Source: Delphinapterus leucas (taxonomy: Eukaryota > Chordata > Mammalia > Artiodactyla > Monodontidae). From it: a DNA stretch of 64,000 bases. The stretch is from positions 658,797 to 722,796 of the forward strand of contig NW_022098024.1 in assembly GCF_002288925.2 (NCBI RefSeq), written 5' to 3'. This document shows, one piece after another, positions 21,603-33,860 of this stretch (its first letter is position 1; every line of letters begins with the position of its first letter). The translations under genes and the position numbers were made by a program. The notes beneath the pieces were generated by a model that saw only the letters and a program-made list of their open reading frames with translations, did no database searches and was not told where the DNA came from.

Positions 21603-22288
21603 TGTGTTACCGAACAAAACTCAGGTCTGCTAGCCTGTATGTAGTAAAGCCAATCTACTGATTCTGGGTTGTGGTGAAGGAAAGTGCAGCATTTATCATA
21701 AGGCAACATAAAAGGAGTCTGGGGCAGCTAATACTCAAAAAAACCCCAATGGGTTTCAGGGAAGCATTTTTTAAAGGCAACGTAAGGGAGGTGATTCACG
21801 AGGTATGTGACTGGCTCAATTCTCTGATTAGTTGATGGTGAAGTAACAGGGTCGTGTCATAGGGGTTAACATTATCAATCCTCAGGCTCCAGTAGGTCTG
21901 GGGGCTGTGTGCTCATGGTCATCAAGTAGTTAACTTCTTCCATTTGCTGGGGGTTTTAGCATCTGTGAAACAACTCAAGGAAATGTGCAAGAAATACTGT
22001 TATCTAGGTACTTCAGAGAGGAACTAAAGATTCTGTGACTGCCATATGGCTGATTTACTGCTTAAATTGTTGCCAGTTCTCCTGGTCCTACTGCTACCTT
22101 TGTTACTACACATTCACATCCTCCCCATCATTAATTCTTGAGCCAGGCTTTTGTGACTCTGGGGAGGCTTGGGAGATTGTAGCTTTTCTACAAAAGAAGA
22201 GGCAGGCAGAGGATGTGCGGGGGAGGGGTCTATCCCGGGAAAGTCCCATAGGGTCCTGGTCAGTTACCAGTGAACGTACTGACTAACA
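21603..22288 (-). mobile_element. Probable ERV LTR
   Basis: The left end 'tgttaccgaacaaaactcagg', read in reverse, is a typical LTR 3' terminus (...GGTAACA). A 'gcactttccttcaccacaac' segment stands just upstream, where R/U5 would be. A candidate 5' end TGTTAGTCAGTACG lies at 22288. No target duplication is convincing, so the boundaries are provisional. Confidence 0.6.
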
Positions 22289-22291
22289 TTT

Positions 22292-22853
22292 TGAAGGCTA
22301 CCAGAATATGCCACTCCAAGATATGCCTCTTTGGCATATGGCTTATTTGGAGCTAAAGGCCATTGAGAACCAGCAGATGCAGGAGAAGCTCTAAAAACAG
22401 GGCACATGTTTGTTTTTCTTTTGTAAAGGAAATTTACATTTAAAAAGGAAATTTACATTTGTAAAGATGTGTCCCTCTCTCATACCTGGAAGGAGAAGGC
22501 TCTTAACAACTCTTATCAGTGGAGAAGGCACCAGCTTAAATCTGCAAAACAAATCTTACTAAACAACCTTTTTTTACCATACTTTTCCTGGTCACTTTCC
22601 CACAATTTGTCTCCCCTTCCCAGAAGCTGGAAACCTTCTTTCCTTTGTTTAGCTTAAGGCAGTAGGTTTATAAGCCCAAATCAAAGCACCCCTTTGAGTT
22701 ACTCATTTCTGGGTGTACATACTCAATACACATGTTAATAAACTTATGTTTGTTTTTCTCTCGTTAATCTGTCTTCTGCCAATCTAAGTCACAGTACTCC
22801 GGCCGGAGACCTAAGATGAGTAGAGGAAAAAAATTTTTTTTTCCTCCCTTACA
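22292..22853 (+). mobile_element. ERV LTR (ERVL/MLT2-like)
   Basis: It begins TGAAGGCTACCAGAATATGCC and ends CCTCCCTTACA. It contains a 'gcttaaggcagtaggtttataag' promoter-like block and a poly(A) signal AATAAA at about 22738, followed by 'cttctgccaatctaagtc'. This is the layout of a U3-R-U5 LTR in the plus direction. No clear target duplication is visible. Confidence 0.75.
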
Positions 22854-23808
22854 ATGTTATAAGGATCTCAGTGACAGAAGTTCAACTACTGGTGATTTGA
22901 GATTTTAGCAAATGAAAATAAAAGACTTGTTCACTTCTGAAATGTTCAAACATATTTTTCATCCCAGTGAATAAGATCTTTGTGAGAGTTGTACTTGAAA
23001 TTCCTTTTCTAAATTCCCCAGAATAACTAGAACTATCAGCAGTCATAGGAGAGAGAGAAAGAGAGAGAGGGAACTCATCCATACCATTGTACACAGGTTA
23101 CCTTCTTTTTCAGTTACAATTTACTTGTGACAGCCTTTTATGATAGCTGTTGACCATCTTTAGATGCCATCTGGATCCCTCTAGGTATGTAATAGTAGTA
23201 GATTTATAGAGCACTTATCAGAGTTTTATTAACAGATTTTGATGAAATTCAAAGAAGATTTTTAAAAAATCTTTTCACTTCATCAGAGGTGTCCTAATGT
23301 TACCAAGTTTGAGTACATCTTGAACTCTATAAACTGTTTGGCCCCTAATTTTGGTCTGATGTCCTTCCACACTTATGTTTCAAGACCGTGTCTTCCATTA
23401 ACTTCTTGAATTGTGATACAGTGCAATTCTCGAAACACACTGAAATTGGAATTTCTCACTGTTAATTGAGTGAGAAACAATTTGGAGAACCCTAAAAAGC
23501 TATGAAATTCCTCTCTAGGCAAATGCATATGGGGACTTACATGCATACTTTTGCACACAAGTTCAAAGTTATGATTGTCGGATTCTCTTTCTCTGATCTC
23601 AAGTTTTTTTTAAAAAAATTGCATCGTAATAAATGAATTTGGACCTAAGAATTTCCTGGAATGACTTCTTAGGCTTGGTTTGTGTAACTCTGGGAGAACA
23701 ACATTTCTGCTTAGTTTTTTGTTAAAAAGTAATTATACTTATAAGAATAGACAAACTAATCTGTATTTTAGTCTAGTACAAAGTATTTTCATTTTAAATC
23801 ATTGATAT
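22854..23808. other. Unique sequence, nothing recognised
   Basis: A short GAGA run lies near 23049-23070. No gene or named repeat. Confidence 0.45.
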
Positions 23809-23819
23809 AAAAGCCCTAG

Positions 23820-23930
23820 CGAATTCCGTGGTGGTCCAGTGGTTAGGACTCCACACTTTCACTTCTGAGGGCCTGAGTTCAATCCCTGGTCACACAAGCC
23901 ACTCAGTGTGGCATCCGCTCCACCCCAAAA
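23820..23930 (+). mobile_element. Short tRNA-derived SINE (CHR/Bov-tA-like head)
   Basis: The head 'gaattccgtggtggtccagtgg' has an A box (TGGTCCAGTGG), and a B box (GTTCAATCCC) follows. The tail ends in A. A perfect target duplication AAAAGCCCTAG flanks it (23809-23819 and 23931-23941). Confidence 0.93.
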
Positions 23931-23941
23931 AAAAGCCCTAG

Positions 23942-24230
23942 ATGCAGATCGTAAAGTCTAGTGTAATCAAGGATATTTACTGTAAAAATAATTATGTGAG
24001 AAACTGAATACCATCAGTATGCACTTCAGAATAAAAGTTTGTAACTTCCCACTTAGATTTTTATATTCTGGTAAATTGTGATCCATAGGTAGATATGCTT
24101 TATGATATGTCATTCATAGTAACCAGATGATTTTATACTGCCATACATCAAATGCTATTTTATGCCAAAGACTAATTCAGTTAACTGGGGAAAGTAAATA
24201 TGTATTTGACATGAGCTAAGGATTTATGGA
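23942..24230. other. Unique sequence, nothing recognised
   Basis: No gene or named repeat. Confidence 0.45.
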
Positions 24231-24694
24231 TGTCAAAGAGAAAACTCACATAAGAGTTGTGAGTTTGAGTTTTATTCAGGGTCTTACTGAGGACGATAGT
24301 TCAGTAGACAGCCTCTCAGTAGTTCTGAGGAAACTGCTCCAGAGAGGGAGGAGAGGGAGCTACTTTATGTAGGATACTTGGCTATGGAATACATGCAGTA
24401 AGCATACATCTTTGTAAAAGATTACTGCTAGTCACAAAGAACAGATATCTCAAGTTAATGATTTTAACGCTTTTCTACATATGAAAAGATGCAAGAATCT
24501 GGGTTCATTAAAATTCCTCCTGAGGTGTACATCTAACTATCTATGGATCCTGTTTTTTCAATGCATGGAGTGTTCCATACTGTTTTTCATCCTGAATTCC
24601 TCTCAGGGTGCACTGTAGGTCAGCAGCTGCAGCAGGTCATGACTTAATTCTTGTAGAACTGGGTGGTGAGCTACGCTCTGTTCTTTGCATTACA
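24231..24694 (-). mobile_element. Probable ERV LTR
   Basis: Plus-strand ends are TGTCAAAGAG...GCATTACA, compatible with TG...CA. Read in reverse there is a poly(A) signal in 'cctgaataaaactcaaactc' near 24270, and the U5-like region after it. No target duplication is evident, so the family and exact ends are uncertain. Confidence 0.6.
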
Positions 24695-25074
24695 ATTAAG
24701 ACAAAATCAACACATGAACCAATTAGGGAATAATTATGTATATCATATTGTACAGTAGTTAAAAAAATCTTTTTCAAAAGGAAACTCACAGATAGAGTTT
24801 TTGGTATAGATTAAATTTGGATGGTAGAGAGAAGAAGGAAGCATTTTCTAGTCTGGATTGTAGCAATATCTCACTGAAACAGATAAGAGTATTAATTAAA
24901 TGTGTTAATGCTTCAAAACTACCATGTCTACACCCCTGGCTCCTGCTGTCACATTTGCATCCTATCTAATATACCTTAGTTTATAAGGTAGTTTTTTTTA
25001 TAACATGTAACTTGCTCACCTGAATATTTTCATTCACAACAAAATCTTGACTAAAAAAAATTATCTACTTGTTT
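24695..25074. other. Unique sequence, nothing recognised
   Basis: No gene or named repeat. Confidence 0.45.
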
Positions 25075-25458
25075 TAGTCTGCTAGCACTGTCATAATAAA
25101 GTACCAGAGACTGGGTGGCTTAAAGAAGAGAAATTTATTTTCTCACAGATCTGGAGACTGAAAGTCCAAGACCAAAGTGTCAGCAGAGTTGGTTTGGGTG
25201 AGGACCCTCCACTTGGGTTGTAGACTGCCACCATCATGCTGTGTGCTCACTTCTTCTTTGTGCATAGGTAGAGAGGGAGAGCTTTGGTGTCTCTTCTTAT
25301 AAGGACACTAATCATAGCAGATCAGGTCTTCACCCTTATGACCTCATTGAACCTTAATTACTTTCTTAGAGGTCTCACCTCCAAATATAGCCACTCTGTG
25401 ATTTAGAGCTTCAAAGTATGAGTTTTGTGGGGGCCACAAACATTCAGTCCATAACACT
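25075..25458 (-). mobile_element. MLT1A/MST-type LTR (ERVL-MaLR)
   Basis: Reverse LTR phrases occur in order: 'agactgggtggcttaaag', 'atttattttctcacagatc', 'ggtgtctcttcttataagg', 'cttatgacctcattgaacc', 'ctccaaatatagccac' and 'cattcagtccataacac'. Nearly complete. Confidence 0.9.
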
Positions 25459-25464
25459 ACTTTT

Positions 25465-27780
25465 AAGCAAATAAACCCAAAAGAAATAAGAGAGAGCTAA
25501 AGAGACAGAAACTGTACAAAAACTTTCAAAGGTATAGAGAATAGTAAATGTGTCAAATTTTTGTTCCTCCAAAAATAGAGAAATAAAAATGAAAATCAGA
25601 GGGAGGTACTTTTTGAATAATGTCTGAGAATATCCCTGAAATTTTTTAAAAAAGTAGAACCTCAAATTTGAACAGTATCAAAGAATGCCATTCAGAGTAG
25701 ATTAAAAATACACCATCAGGGCTTCCCTGGTGGTGCAGTGGTTGAGAGTCCGCCTGCCGATGCAGGGGATACAGGTTCGTGCCCCGGTCCGGGAAGATCC
25801 CACATGCCACGGAGCAGCTGGGCCCGTCAGCCATGGCTGCTGAGCCTGCGCATCCGGAGCCTGTGCTCCGCAACGGGAAAAGCCAAAACAGTGAGAGGCC
25901 CGCGTAAAAAAAAAAAAAAAAAAAAAAAAAAATACCATCAAATAAGAATACAAAGAGATAAAATGAAAAGTAAAAACATGAAAAATAAGTGAAGACTTGA
26001 AAAAACTCAAGAAAAAAGAAGTAGATGACATACCCAGAAACAAGAATCAGGTTAATGTCAGCATTTACCATCAACTATACAGTTGTAAGAAGACAACGAA
26101 GTATACTTTTTAAACTGTTAAAGGAAAAGAACTAAGAAATTTGATCGTAGAATTATATATCAACCTAAATTATCATTTGAATGTGAAAGTAAAATATATT
26201 GTCAAAAATATAAGACCTTCAAAATTTCACCACACCGAAATGTTCTTTGAAATTATTCTCAGATGAAGTAATCCAGGCACTTGAAAATATTTTCTGTGAA
26301 GTCCAAGATATTAGATATTTTAGACTTTTCAGGTCACATAAAGTTTCTGTTGCACATTCTTCTTCGTTTGCTTTTTACAACACTTAAAAAAAAAATAAAA
26401 TTCTTAGTTTGGAGGTATACCAAAACAGCCTGCAAACAAGTTTGGCCCATAGAACAGATGGCATAGTCTGAAGATCCTTGAAGGTATTGAATAAAAAGAG
26501 AAAAAAAAATCTAGGAAATATGAAAAGTAAAGAAGATCAAATAACTTAATAAAAATTTGCCATAAAAATTTAGAACCAGAATTAAAGTGACCCAAACTTG
26601 TTCACATTATGGCACATGTTAAAAATTATAATAATGAAAAGACACACATGGATAAATGGATGAGGTTAATAGGCTATCCCAAATCACCAGAACAATAAAA
26701 AATTGAATATATAACTTTTGAATCATTAAGTTAAAAGGTACATCTTTATAAAGAAAAGTACGAAAAGATAAAAAAGAAAATGCGGTAAAAATATGAAATA
26801 AGATGAAAAAGTGCCCTGATGTTATACATTTGTGATAAAAAAGTTCAAGAAGATAATTATTACCATATGTTGTAATAACAGTATAGTCTTCTAATGTATA
26901 TGACAATAACCAATAAAACTGGGATAGAGGTAAGAAATGGAAAAATCAACTTTTTATTAAGCTGTTTTAGCACAGTTCTTTCAGAAACTGATAAAGCAGA
27001 GAGAAAATAAAGGCCAGACTATTTGAATAACGTGATTAATAAAATTTCCCTTTTTTTTTACCAAATAGTGCAAAAGTGCTCTCTTAAAACATGGAACAGA
27101 ATCAATACAATAACACTACAATCCATGACTACAATGAAATAAAATTTGAAATTAAGAAAAAATGAAATAGGTAAAAATCTATATATCTTGAAACGCTAAA
27201 AATCTAAGATTAAGTAACTTGTGGATTAAGGAAGAAATCATAAAGAAAATATGAAATATTTAGAACAGAAAGTAATTTAAAATAGTAATCAACAATATTC
27301 AATTTAATTAGTAAACAGAGAAATATAAAAACACAACAATGTTATAACTTTATGCTTATATAACAAGTCAAACAGAAAATTGTGTTAGCAAGAATATAGG
27401 TAAATGAAAGAGTATAAATTGGTACAAAAATTCTGTAGATCAGATGGGTGAAACTTAATACCCAATGACATAGAAATTGCCACCTTTGAATATATAGCCA
27501 CTCCTGTCTTACAGATTTCAAATAAAATGTAGAAGCTAGTGCATCTTGGTGTGTTTTGTTTTGTTTTCTTAGCGGCAGCACATTAGGAACCTTAGGTATC
27601 CTTCATAAAAGGAATAGATAAGTTAAATGGTATGGATACAAGCCATAAGGTACTATATCATAGTCATGAGCAACAGATTAGATGTGCACTGACCAAACTG
27701 GATATATCTTTAAAAGATGAGATATATAACACTTTTTTATATAAATCAAAAACTTGTACATAAATGAAACAATAACTTAA
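25465..27780 (+). mobile_element. Old L1M LINE, eroded (ORF1 C-terminus, inter-ORF, ORF2 pieces)
   Basis: Around the SINE at 25719 the text follows L1M ORF1. From 26090 to 26280 it follows the ORF1 C-terminus ('gtagaattatatatcaacc', 'gatgaagtaatccaggc'). Inter-ORF text is near 26890-26930. An endonuclease-region phrase 'gtggattaaggaagaaatcat' is at 27220, and possible ORF2 C-terminal pieces are at 27390-27730. All frames are broken. The right end is uncertain. Confidence 0.6.
25719..25930 (+). mobile_element. Young CHR-type SINE inserted in L1M
   Basis: It has a complete body from 'gggcttccctggtggtgcag' to 'gaggcccgcgt' and a poly(A) tail of about 27. A box TGGTGCAGTGG and B box GGTTCGTGCCC are intact. 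The flanks AAAAATACACCATCA and ATACCATCA form a near-perfect target duplication. Confidence 0.95.
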
Positions 27781-28594
27781 AGTTTTTAAAGACAGTTGTT
27801 AAACACATTATAATGAACGCTTGTGGGTAGGGAGAGGAATAAAATATTAAAAAAAAAAGAAAAGAAAAAATAGAACAGAACAAAACAAGGAAGGCAACTT
27901 TACAAGGAGCAATGATGATGGTTTGCCACAAACAGATCAATATAATTAATTCAGCTAAACCTTAGGTCTAAGAATTTCAAAAAATAAAATTTAGGCTAAA
28001 AATTAATTTTAGAAGAGTTAAATTTGCTTTCTGAGACAAATGAAAAATTTGAAGATTAGGTAAAGGAATAATGAATTAAGGAGGTAAAAAGGCAGATGTC
28101 TGGGAAAGTACACATTATTTGAAGTTGAAGTTTTGCCTTAGATTTGCTTCTGAGAGTAAATTTTGGTAAACGGGGAAGAACTGGGGTTTTTAGAATAGAA
28201 AGATGATAAATGAATCCAAAATATATCCAACACTATAGTTTATTAGAACATAAAGAATGTGTAATTAGTTAGATATATATATGATTTTGTGACTTTCTCC
28301 GTTACAACTCTACAGCCCCATGACAGGAACAGAAAAAGCAGGTAGGTGAAATAATTCAGAGACATAGATAAGATTTATAACATACTCAGAAGGTAACATT
28401 TTCTTGGTTCTAAATATGTAAGTCATGGGTGAGAAGGAAAACTAGTATTGCAAACAGTAGATTAAAAGTTGTTGAGTTATAGGAGGGAAAGAAATGATAT
28501 AAGGATTTGGTAATGCTTCCAATGAAACAGGTTGAAATATCTTTCAGAAAATTTATTTTTAAAAATATTAAATATTTTAAGTGTGATTTGTGAT
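27781..28594. other. AT-rich sequence, nothing recognised
   Basis: No gene. A poly(A)-rich patch at 27848-27870 may be the tail of the L1 to the left. Confidence 0.4.
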
Positions 28595-29010
28595 ATTAGG
28601 TTTTTCTAAATTATGCAGCAGTAACAATTTTAAAATCTCATTGATTTAAGAAAACAGCAGTCTATTTCTCATTCTTGTTACATGTTGGTGGCTCCAGGTC
28701 AGCTGTTGCTCTTCTCTATTGAATGCACTGTCATTTTTCCAAGATCCAGGCTGAAGAAGCAAACCCTATTTGAGACATGAATTCTTGTGGCAGAGGGAAA
28801 GAGCAGGCTGGCTGGCCTTTAAATCTTCAATGGATCTTAAAGTTTGTGCTCAGTGATGCCTCTGTCACATCCAATCACATCCCATTGCCGAAGTAAGTCA
28901 CATAGATCAAAGCCAACATCAGTAGGGTGGGAGAATGTATATTCCTCCAAGTGAGGTCCAATAAATCTCATGGCAGCAGGGAAGAATTCTTCAAGCCCAG
29001 AGTCATCTCT
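28595..29010 (-). mobile_element. MLT1-group LTR
   Basis: This is the reverse of the family seen at 14934-15300: 'tctatttctcattcttgttac', 'ggcagagggaaagagcagg', 'catccaatcacatcccattg' and 'aagtaagtcacatagatc' keep the expected order. Confidence 0.6.
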
Positions 29011-29429
29011 TACAAAGAAAGGGTGGGAAGAAAAAGCGACTCTTGATTCAACTTTTATTAAAAAGTAGGCTCTGTCCTCAGTATAATGATGTCTACCTGT
29101 CCGTTATGAACCCCTGCTCCTTTGCTCTCCGGGAGCCTATTAGAAGTTGGAATGACAGCAGACTGAGTAGCAGCATAATTGTAAATTATTTGTGGGTGAA
29201 TAAAGCCAAACAAAGGAAACAGAGAGGTGAGAACTAAGGGGGGTGAATGGTTATTGAAAAGGTACAGAAATGAAAGGAGTCTGGCATGATCTTTCCTGGT
29301 GGCTATACCAGGCCTGTCAAGTCCTTGAATCATGAAGGACTTTCACTCAGCTCCAGCAGTTGATACGACCTTTTTTCAATTTACAGTTGGCGTCTAGAAC
29401 ATTATGTGTTACCAAGACTTTTTACTTTG
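29011..29429. other. Unique sequence, nothing recognised
   Basis: No gene or named repeat. Confidence 0.45.
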
Positions 29430-29570
29430 TCTTAATGCTATGATGATAATAATACTATTAACAACAATAAAGAAACTAACACTGATGTAGTATCTTACTA
29501 TTTATAAACACTCTTGGTATACTTCGATTTTGTTCTCAAATCAACGCATGTGGTAGGGTTACTGGTTATT
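29430..29570 (-). mobile_element. MIR SINE fragment
   Basis: A reverse-strand MIR 3' half can be followed ('gatgtagtatcttactattt', 'cgcatgtggtagggtt'), but it is diverged. Confidence 0.5.
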
Positions 29571-31297
29571 CTCATTTTGTTCTCCTACACCACTATTTCT
29601 TCCCCTTTCTATGTCCTGTTTTGTGTCCTGAGTAGGGTGAGTGAGGCTGATCGTTAAAGACCTGGACTCCATGGTCTCTGATTTATAGCTGGGTTTGGCT
29701 GAGGAGGGACAATAACTAGGAGGGCAGAAAGGGAGGGAGGTCACATGATCATGGAAAGAAGTTTGATCTTTATCAAGGAATTTTTTTTTTAATACTATGG
29801 GCATCATAACAAGTGGGCATAGTACTTTTCTGTATATGAAAGTGACTGCCTCTAAAAGAGGAGCTATAATCCAACCTCCTGCTTCAGCCAAATAGGGAAA
29901 TAACTATTAATAAATAGATAAGAAGGATTCTTCTGCCTTTGCTCTTTAGGGATTATGCATTCTTTACTGGAAATGAAAGACATCTAAGCAAGTATTTTAT
30001 GAGGGCTTAGATGATAAAATCTCTATTCCCAGTTCCTTTGGGCAAGATTGTCCCCTACATCCTTGCTGTACTCTCACCATCACTGTCATCATCAATGCCA
30101 TTGATAAGTGTTGTGCTATATAAAATGATGTTGTGAATTGTTTTTTATTGAACCATGAAAATTTGTAAATCTGAAGCCTCAACATATAGGTGATATTCAC
30201 AGTGGTTATCCATGACTCTTTGGATATATATAACATTGCATGGCAACTCAAACCTCAACATACCCCAGCTGCCATCTAGCCATCTTAGATACCTAAGTCA
30301 TGGTCAAAAGCGTGGACCTGTTCAGATCATTGCTTGACTTTAAGTTAGTATCCTAGTGGAACCCTTGCTGTGGAATTTGCAACAACCCATTGGGGGAGTT
30401 GGGGAAAAGGGTTACTTACAATAACCTTCTTCTCTTCCCTGCCAACCAAATCATTGCAGTACAAATTAATTCCTCCAAACCGCTGACTCTCTGTAATTAA
30501 CTCTGCTCTAGGAATAGCTGTTTTATAACTGTTGCAAATCCACGTACTATGCCACTGAAGTATTCACTTGCCAGGAGACCGTGACATCTCATCCGTTAAA
30601 GGAATGATATTTAAAAACCACCTCTCTCCTTTACTTTTTGAAAGATTGTTTCACTGAACGGACATTGCCTTGAGTTGTATCGAGGGAAATGGAAGTTGAA
30701 TCAGCAGCGACGGTACAATGCGTTAACTCCTATTACTCTGCTCCCAGGAGCGCTGGAATTTGCATGGCTTAGCAGACTGAAGGCTGTGATGACAGAACTC
30801 AGTATGGGTGGGTTGACAGCACTGGAACGTCTGAGGATGTACTATGCTCATAGTCTCCATTTTTCAGAATTCACCTCTTAAGAGGCAGATAGTGCCTTTG
30901 AGGATGAGGCTAATAGTCCCTAATTCCTTGGGTGTTCATTGTGAAATGCTGTGACCCATGCTGAAGTAATTTGCCATAAATATGGATGTAATACACAACG
31001 CTATCAAAATTTCCACTGTAATGTAGCCATCATAAATGTCTACTACCTTTTCAACAGCTCCTGATTCCATAGTTTGAATTAACCTCTTTGAAGATGAGCG
31101 AACATTATTCTGCACAACATAGCAGTGTATAGCTGCAAATGGAGAGGGAGCTGAGGGAACATTAGTTACTCACATAGACCATGCCTTTGTCACATGGGCC
31201 TATGGTCCCTGCCCAGACAGTATGAGACTCACAAAGTGTGTCTCTTAATTATCAGAAACTCAATGGCAGAATAAAACAATGCTTCTGTGTCATATTT
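29571..31297. other. Long unique stretch, with a CpG-bearing candidate conserved block at 30420-30880
   Basis: No gene or repeat is recognised. The block at 30420-30880 is non-repetitive and less AT-rich, and carries several CpGs. It contains an octamer ATTTGCAT at 30758-30765 and a GTTAAC at 30722-30727. This is compatible with a conserved regulatory element but unproven. Confidence 0.4.
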
Positions 31298-31418
31298 TAG
31301 ATTCCACCTAAAATCATATGGTATTTGTCTTTCTCTTTCTGACTTAACAGAAATTAACACAACATTGTAAATCAACTGTACTTAAATAAAATAAATTTTA
31401 AAAATAAAAATACTATTC
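31298..31418 (+). mobile_element. Short 5'-inverted L1 3' end
   Basis: From about 31298 to 31346 the sequence is the reverse of the L1 ORF2/3'UTR border ('tatttgtctttctctttctg'). From 31347 it turns to the plus-strand L1 3' end ('acattgtaaatcaactgtac', 'aataaaataaattttaaaa'). This is the structure left by twin priming. Confidence 0.75.
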
Positions 31419-33714
31419 AGGCTCAAAAACAAAACACATATGCCTCTAAAAACTTGCTCATTGTTTACTTCAGTTTACTGCTGTCACTAATATGCTAAGT
31501 AAATCTGGTTAGATGTTCCTGGTTTTTATGCCTCTGATAAAAGTAGTCATTTTGTCCCATCAGTTATAACCAGGAGTTATAATCAGGATTTAAGAAATTT
31601 TCTGTGTTTGAGATGCAAGATCAAGTTAATGACAAATTAATGTAAACAAATTTAAGGATGTTAACATAGGGGTTTGGAAGAGAAGATTTAATCCTGGAAT
31701 AAAAACAATTTCAAAATGCAGATACTTGAAATTTTATCTTTGATTTTGCAAATAGATTTGAAAAAGCTGAGACCCATGAAAAAGGCAGTAAATCTGGGCA
31801 AGTGGCTTTTTCCCATTTTTTACTTGTTCAAATCTCATTCTTCAAATTCATCTGCACAGTTAACATTTGTTCTTATGTAGGAGTCCACGTCTTATCTCCC
31901 TTATTGGACTATGAATCTGAGGTAAGAAAGTTGTGTCATTCACCTCTATACTCCCCCCAGTACCTAACATGCTATTTTGCACAGAGTAAATGTTTAAAAA
32001 CTCTTTATTGAATGGAAATATGATTTAAGCAGTGGTGATATGTATTGATTCAATATATTTCATAGCCTTAAAACAAAGAAATGAATATATGCTGAATTTC
32101 TTAAACAGATCCCCTACTCTATTTATATTAGGCCTCTCCTAATTTTCTTAAGATGTATTTTCACCAGTGTTAGGATTATTGCCCATATTAAGTGGTCTGG
32201 TTACTCTTCACCTTATGCTTATCATTCAAAGAAGGTTGCATAAAATTTCCTGTGCCAAGCATGCAAAAGTTAGTTAATAAAACACATGAAGCTTTGCACA
32301 CATAAATCCAACATACCAGAATTATGCAATTTTCAATATGCAGAATATGTTCCTTACATCCCATTTTTTGGAAAAACTCATTCTGGGCCTAAAAAGCAAT
32401 GCAAATAGATATCTTAAATTTGCACATACTGGCTTGGTACTAACACTAGATTTATTTAATGCCATGACTTAAACATATTTTTAATAGATTCCCAACATAA
32501 AAAAGACAGTGAAAGAGTTTGGCCTGCTCAAATAAAATGATAAATAAATATAGCAACTAATAATAGGAAGAAATATGACATACATAATGGTAAGTTGGAA
32601 AGTAATTGTAGAAGTTTATGGTTATTGGGCTGAATCTAATATGATATTAAATCTCTACTGGCATTTCAAGAGCTGTCCTAATTAATCAATTTGTAATTGC
32701 AGCTATGATTACCGGCTGTGATTATGATTAATTGCCAATTTTGATTGATCTTCCAATAATTCTGGCATGTTCTTCAATATAGAACCTCAGCTGCCTTAAG
32801 TAGCATTTGGGAAGCAGAGTCATTAAAAGCAACTAATCAAACCTTTCACTCTCATTATGGATCTGTCCTCAGGGGACAGGAATTGTGATGGTGGAATCAT
32901 GGATAGATTCACAGTAGGGGAAAGCCAAGAGAGGACAACATCATATCAGAGATGATTTTAATACAATAGACTGATTGTGGAGATGGAGTGTACATTTTAT
33001 AATGATTCATTTACTTCAGGCATACATCCATTACACCCCCTACTAGTTGAGCCGCCTTTCATTATAACAGTATGATCTCTTTAGCCCAGCCCAGTCACTA
33101 CTTTTTTCAGTTCTATGGACAGTGAAAATAAATATCTCTGTTTTTCCAAGTGTCACATAACAAAATGGTTCATTGTTTAGTTCTTAGGTGAGTACCATGA
33201 ACCCAAGGTCACAAGCAGAGGAAATATTCCTGGGTCTACATCGTAAATGAGAAAGCCTTCAAAGTCATTTTCTCTAATATGTCATTAACCTGGTGTCAGA
33301 TGGAGGTGCACAGCCATAGTAACAGGGAGCAGTGGCACTTCTGTGGCCTAACAGAGTGACTTGTTCCCATGAGGGCTCCCCAAACCACAAATAGAGCTCT
33401 TCTTCGAAGAGCCTCACACTTCAGGGTAAAGCAGTGATTTCAGGAAGGTGAGCTTATCAGAAGATACTGAAAACCAGACTCATTTTCAGTGAATAAGGAA
33501 AGAACCATAACATATGCACCACAAGGGCAGAGTACCTGTCTTTTATGTTCTGCTGCAGACTGAGTACTTTTAAAGTACCTACACCAGGGTGGAGATCCAA
33601 TAAATAACAAATGAATGAAAGAATGAATGAACGAACACTTGTACACACCCCCAAGCATTGAGACTTGGCATGTGTTAAAAATTGACTCAATATACACATT
33701 TATATATTGCATTG
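31419..33714. other. Long unique stretch with TAAT-rich block and a short (GAAT)n
   Basis: No gene or repeat is recognised. A homeodomain-motif-rich block lies at 32620-32830. A short GAATGAATGAAC repeat lies at 33608-33636. Confidence 0.45.
32620..32830. promoter_or_regulatory. Candidate conserved enhancer-like block with homeodomain motifs
   Basis: In about 75 bases there are TAATTA (32679-32684), TAATTG (32694-32699), a TTAATTG near 32728-32734, and TGATTGAT at 32742-32749. The last is a HOX-PBX composite site in other systems. CCAAT occurs nearby. The block is non-repetitive. That it is an enhancer is inference only. Confidence 0.35.
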
Positions 33715-33860
33715 CTTAACATTATATTGCATTATATAGATTTAACCCTCCTAACAGCCCTGTGAGGGAGGCACTATTACTAACACTTATTTAGAAATGT
33801 GGAAACTTCACATTAGAAATAAATGTAAGTTATAGACTTAAATCCACATAATTAATCATT
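33715..33860 (-). mobile_element. MIR SINE fragment
   Basis: 'ccctcctaacagccctgtgag', 'ggcactattactaacac' and 'agaaatgtggaaacttc' follow the reverse MIR. Confidence 0.72.
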
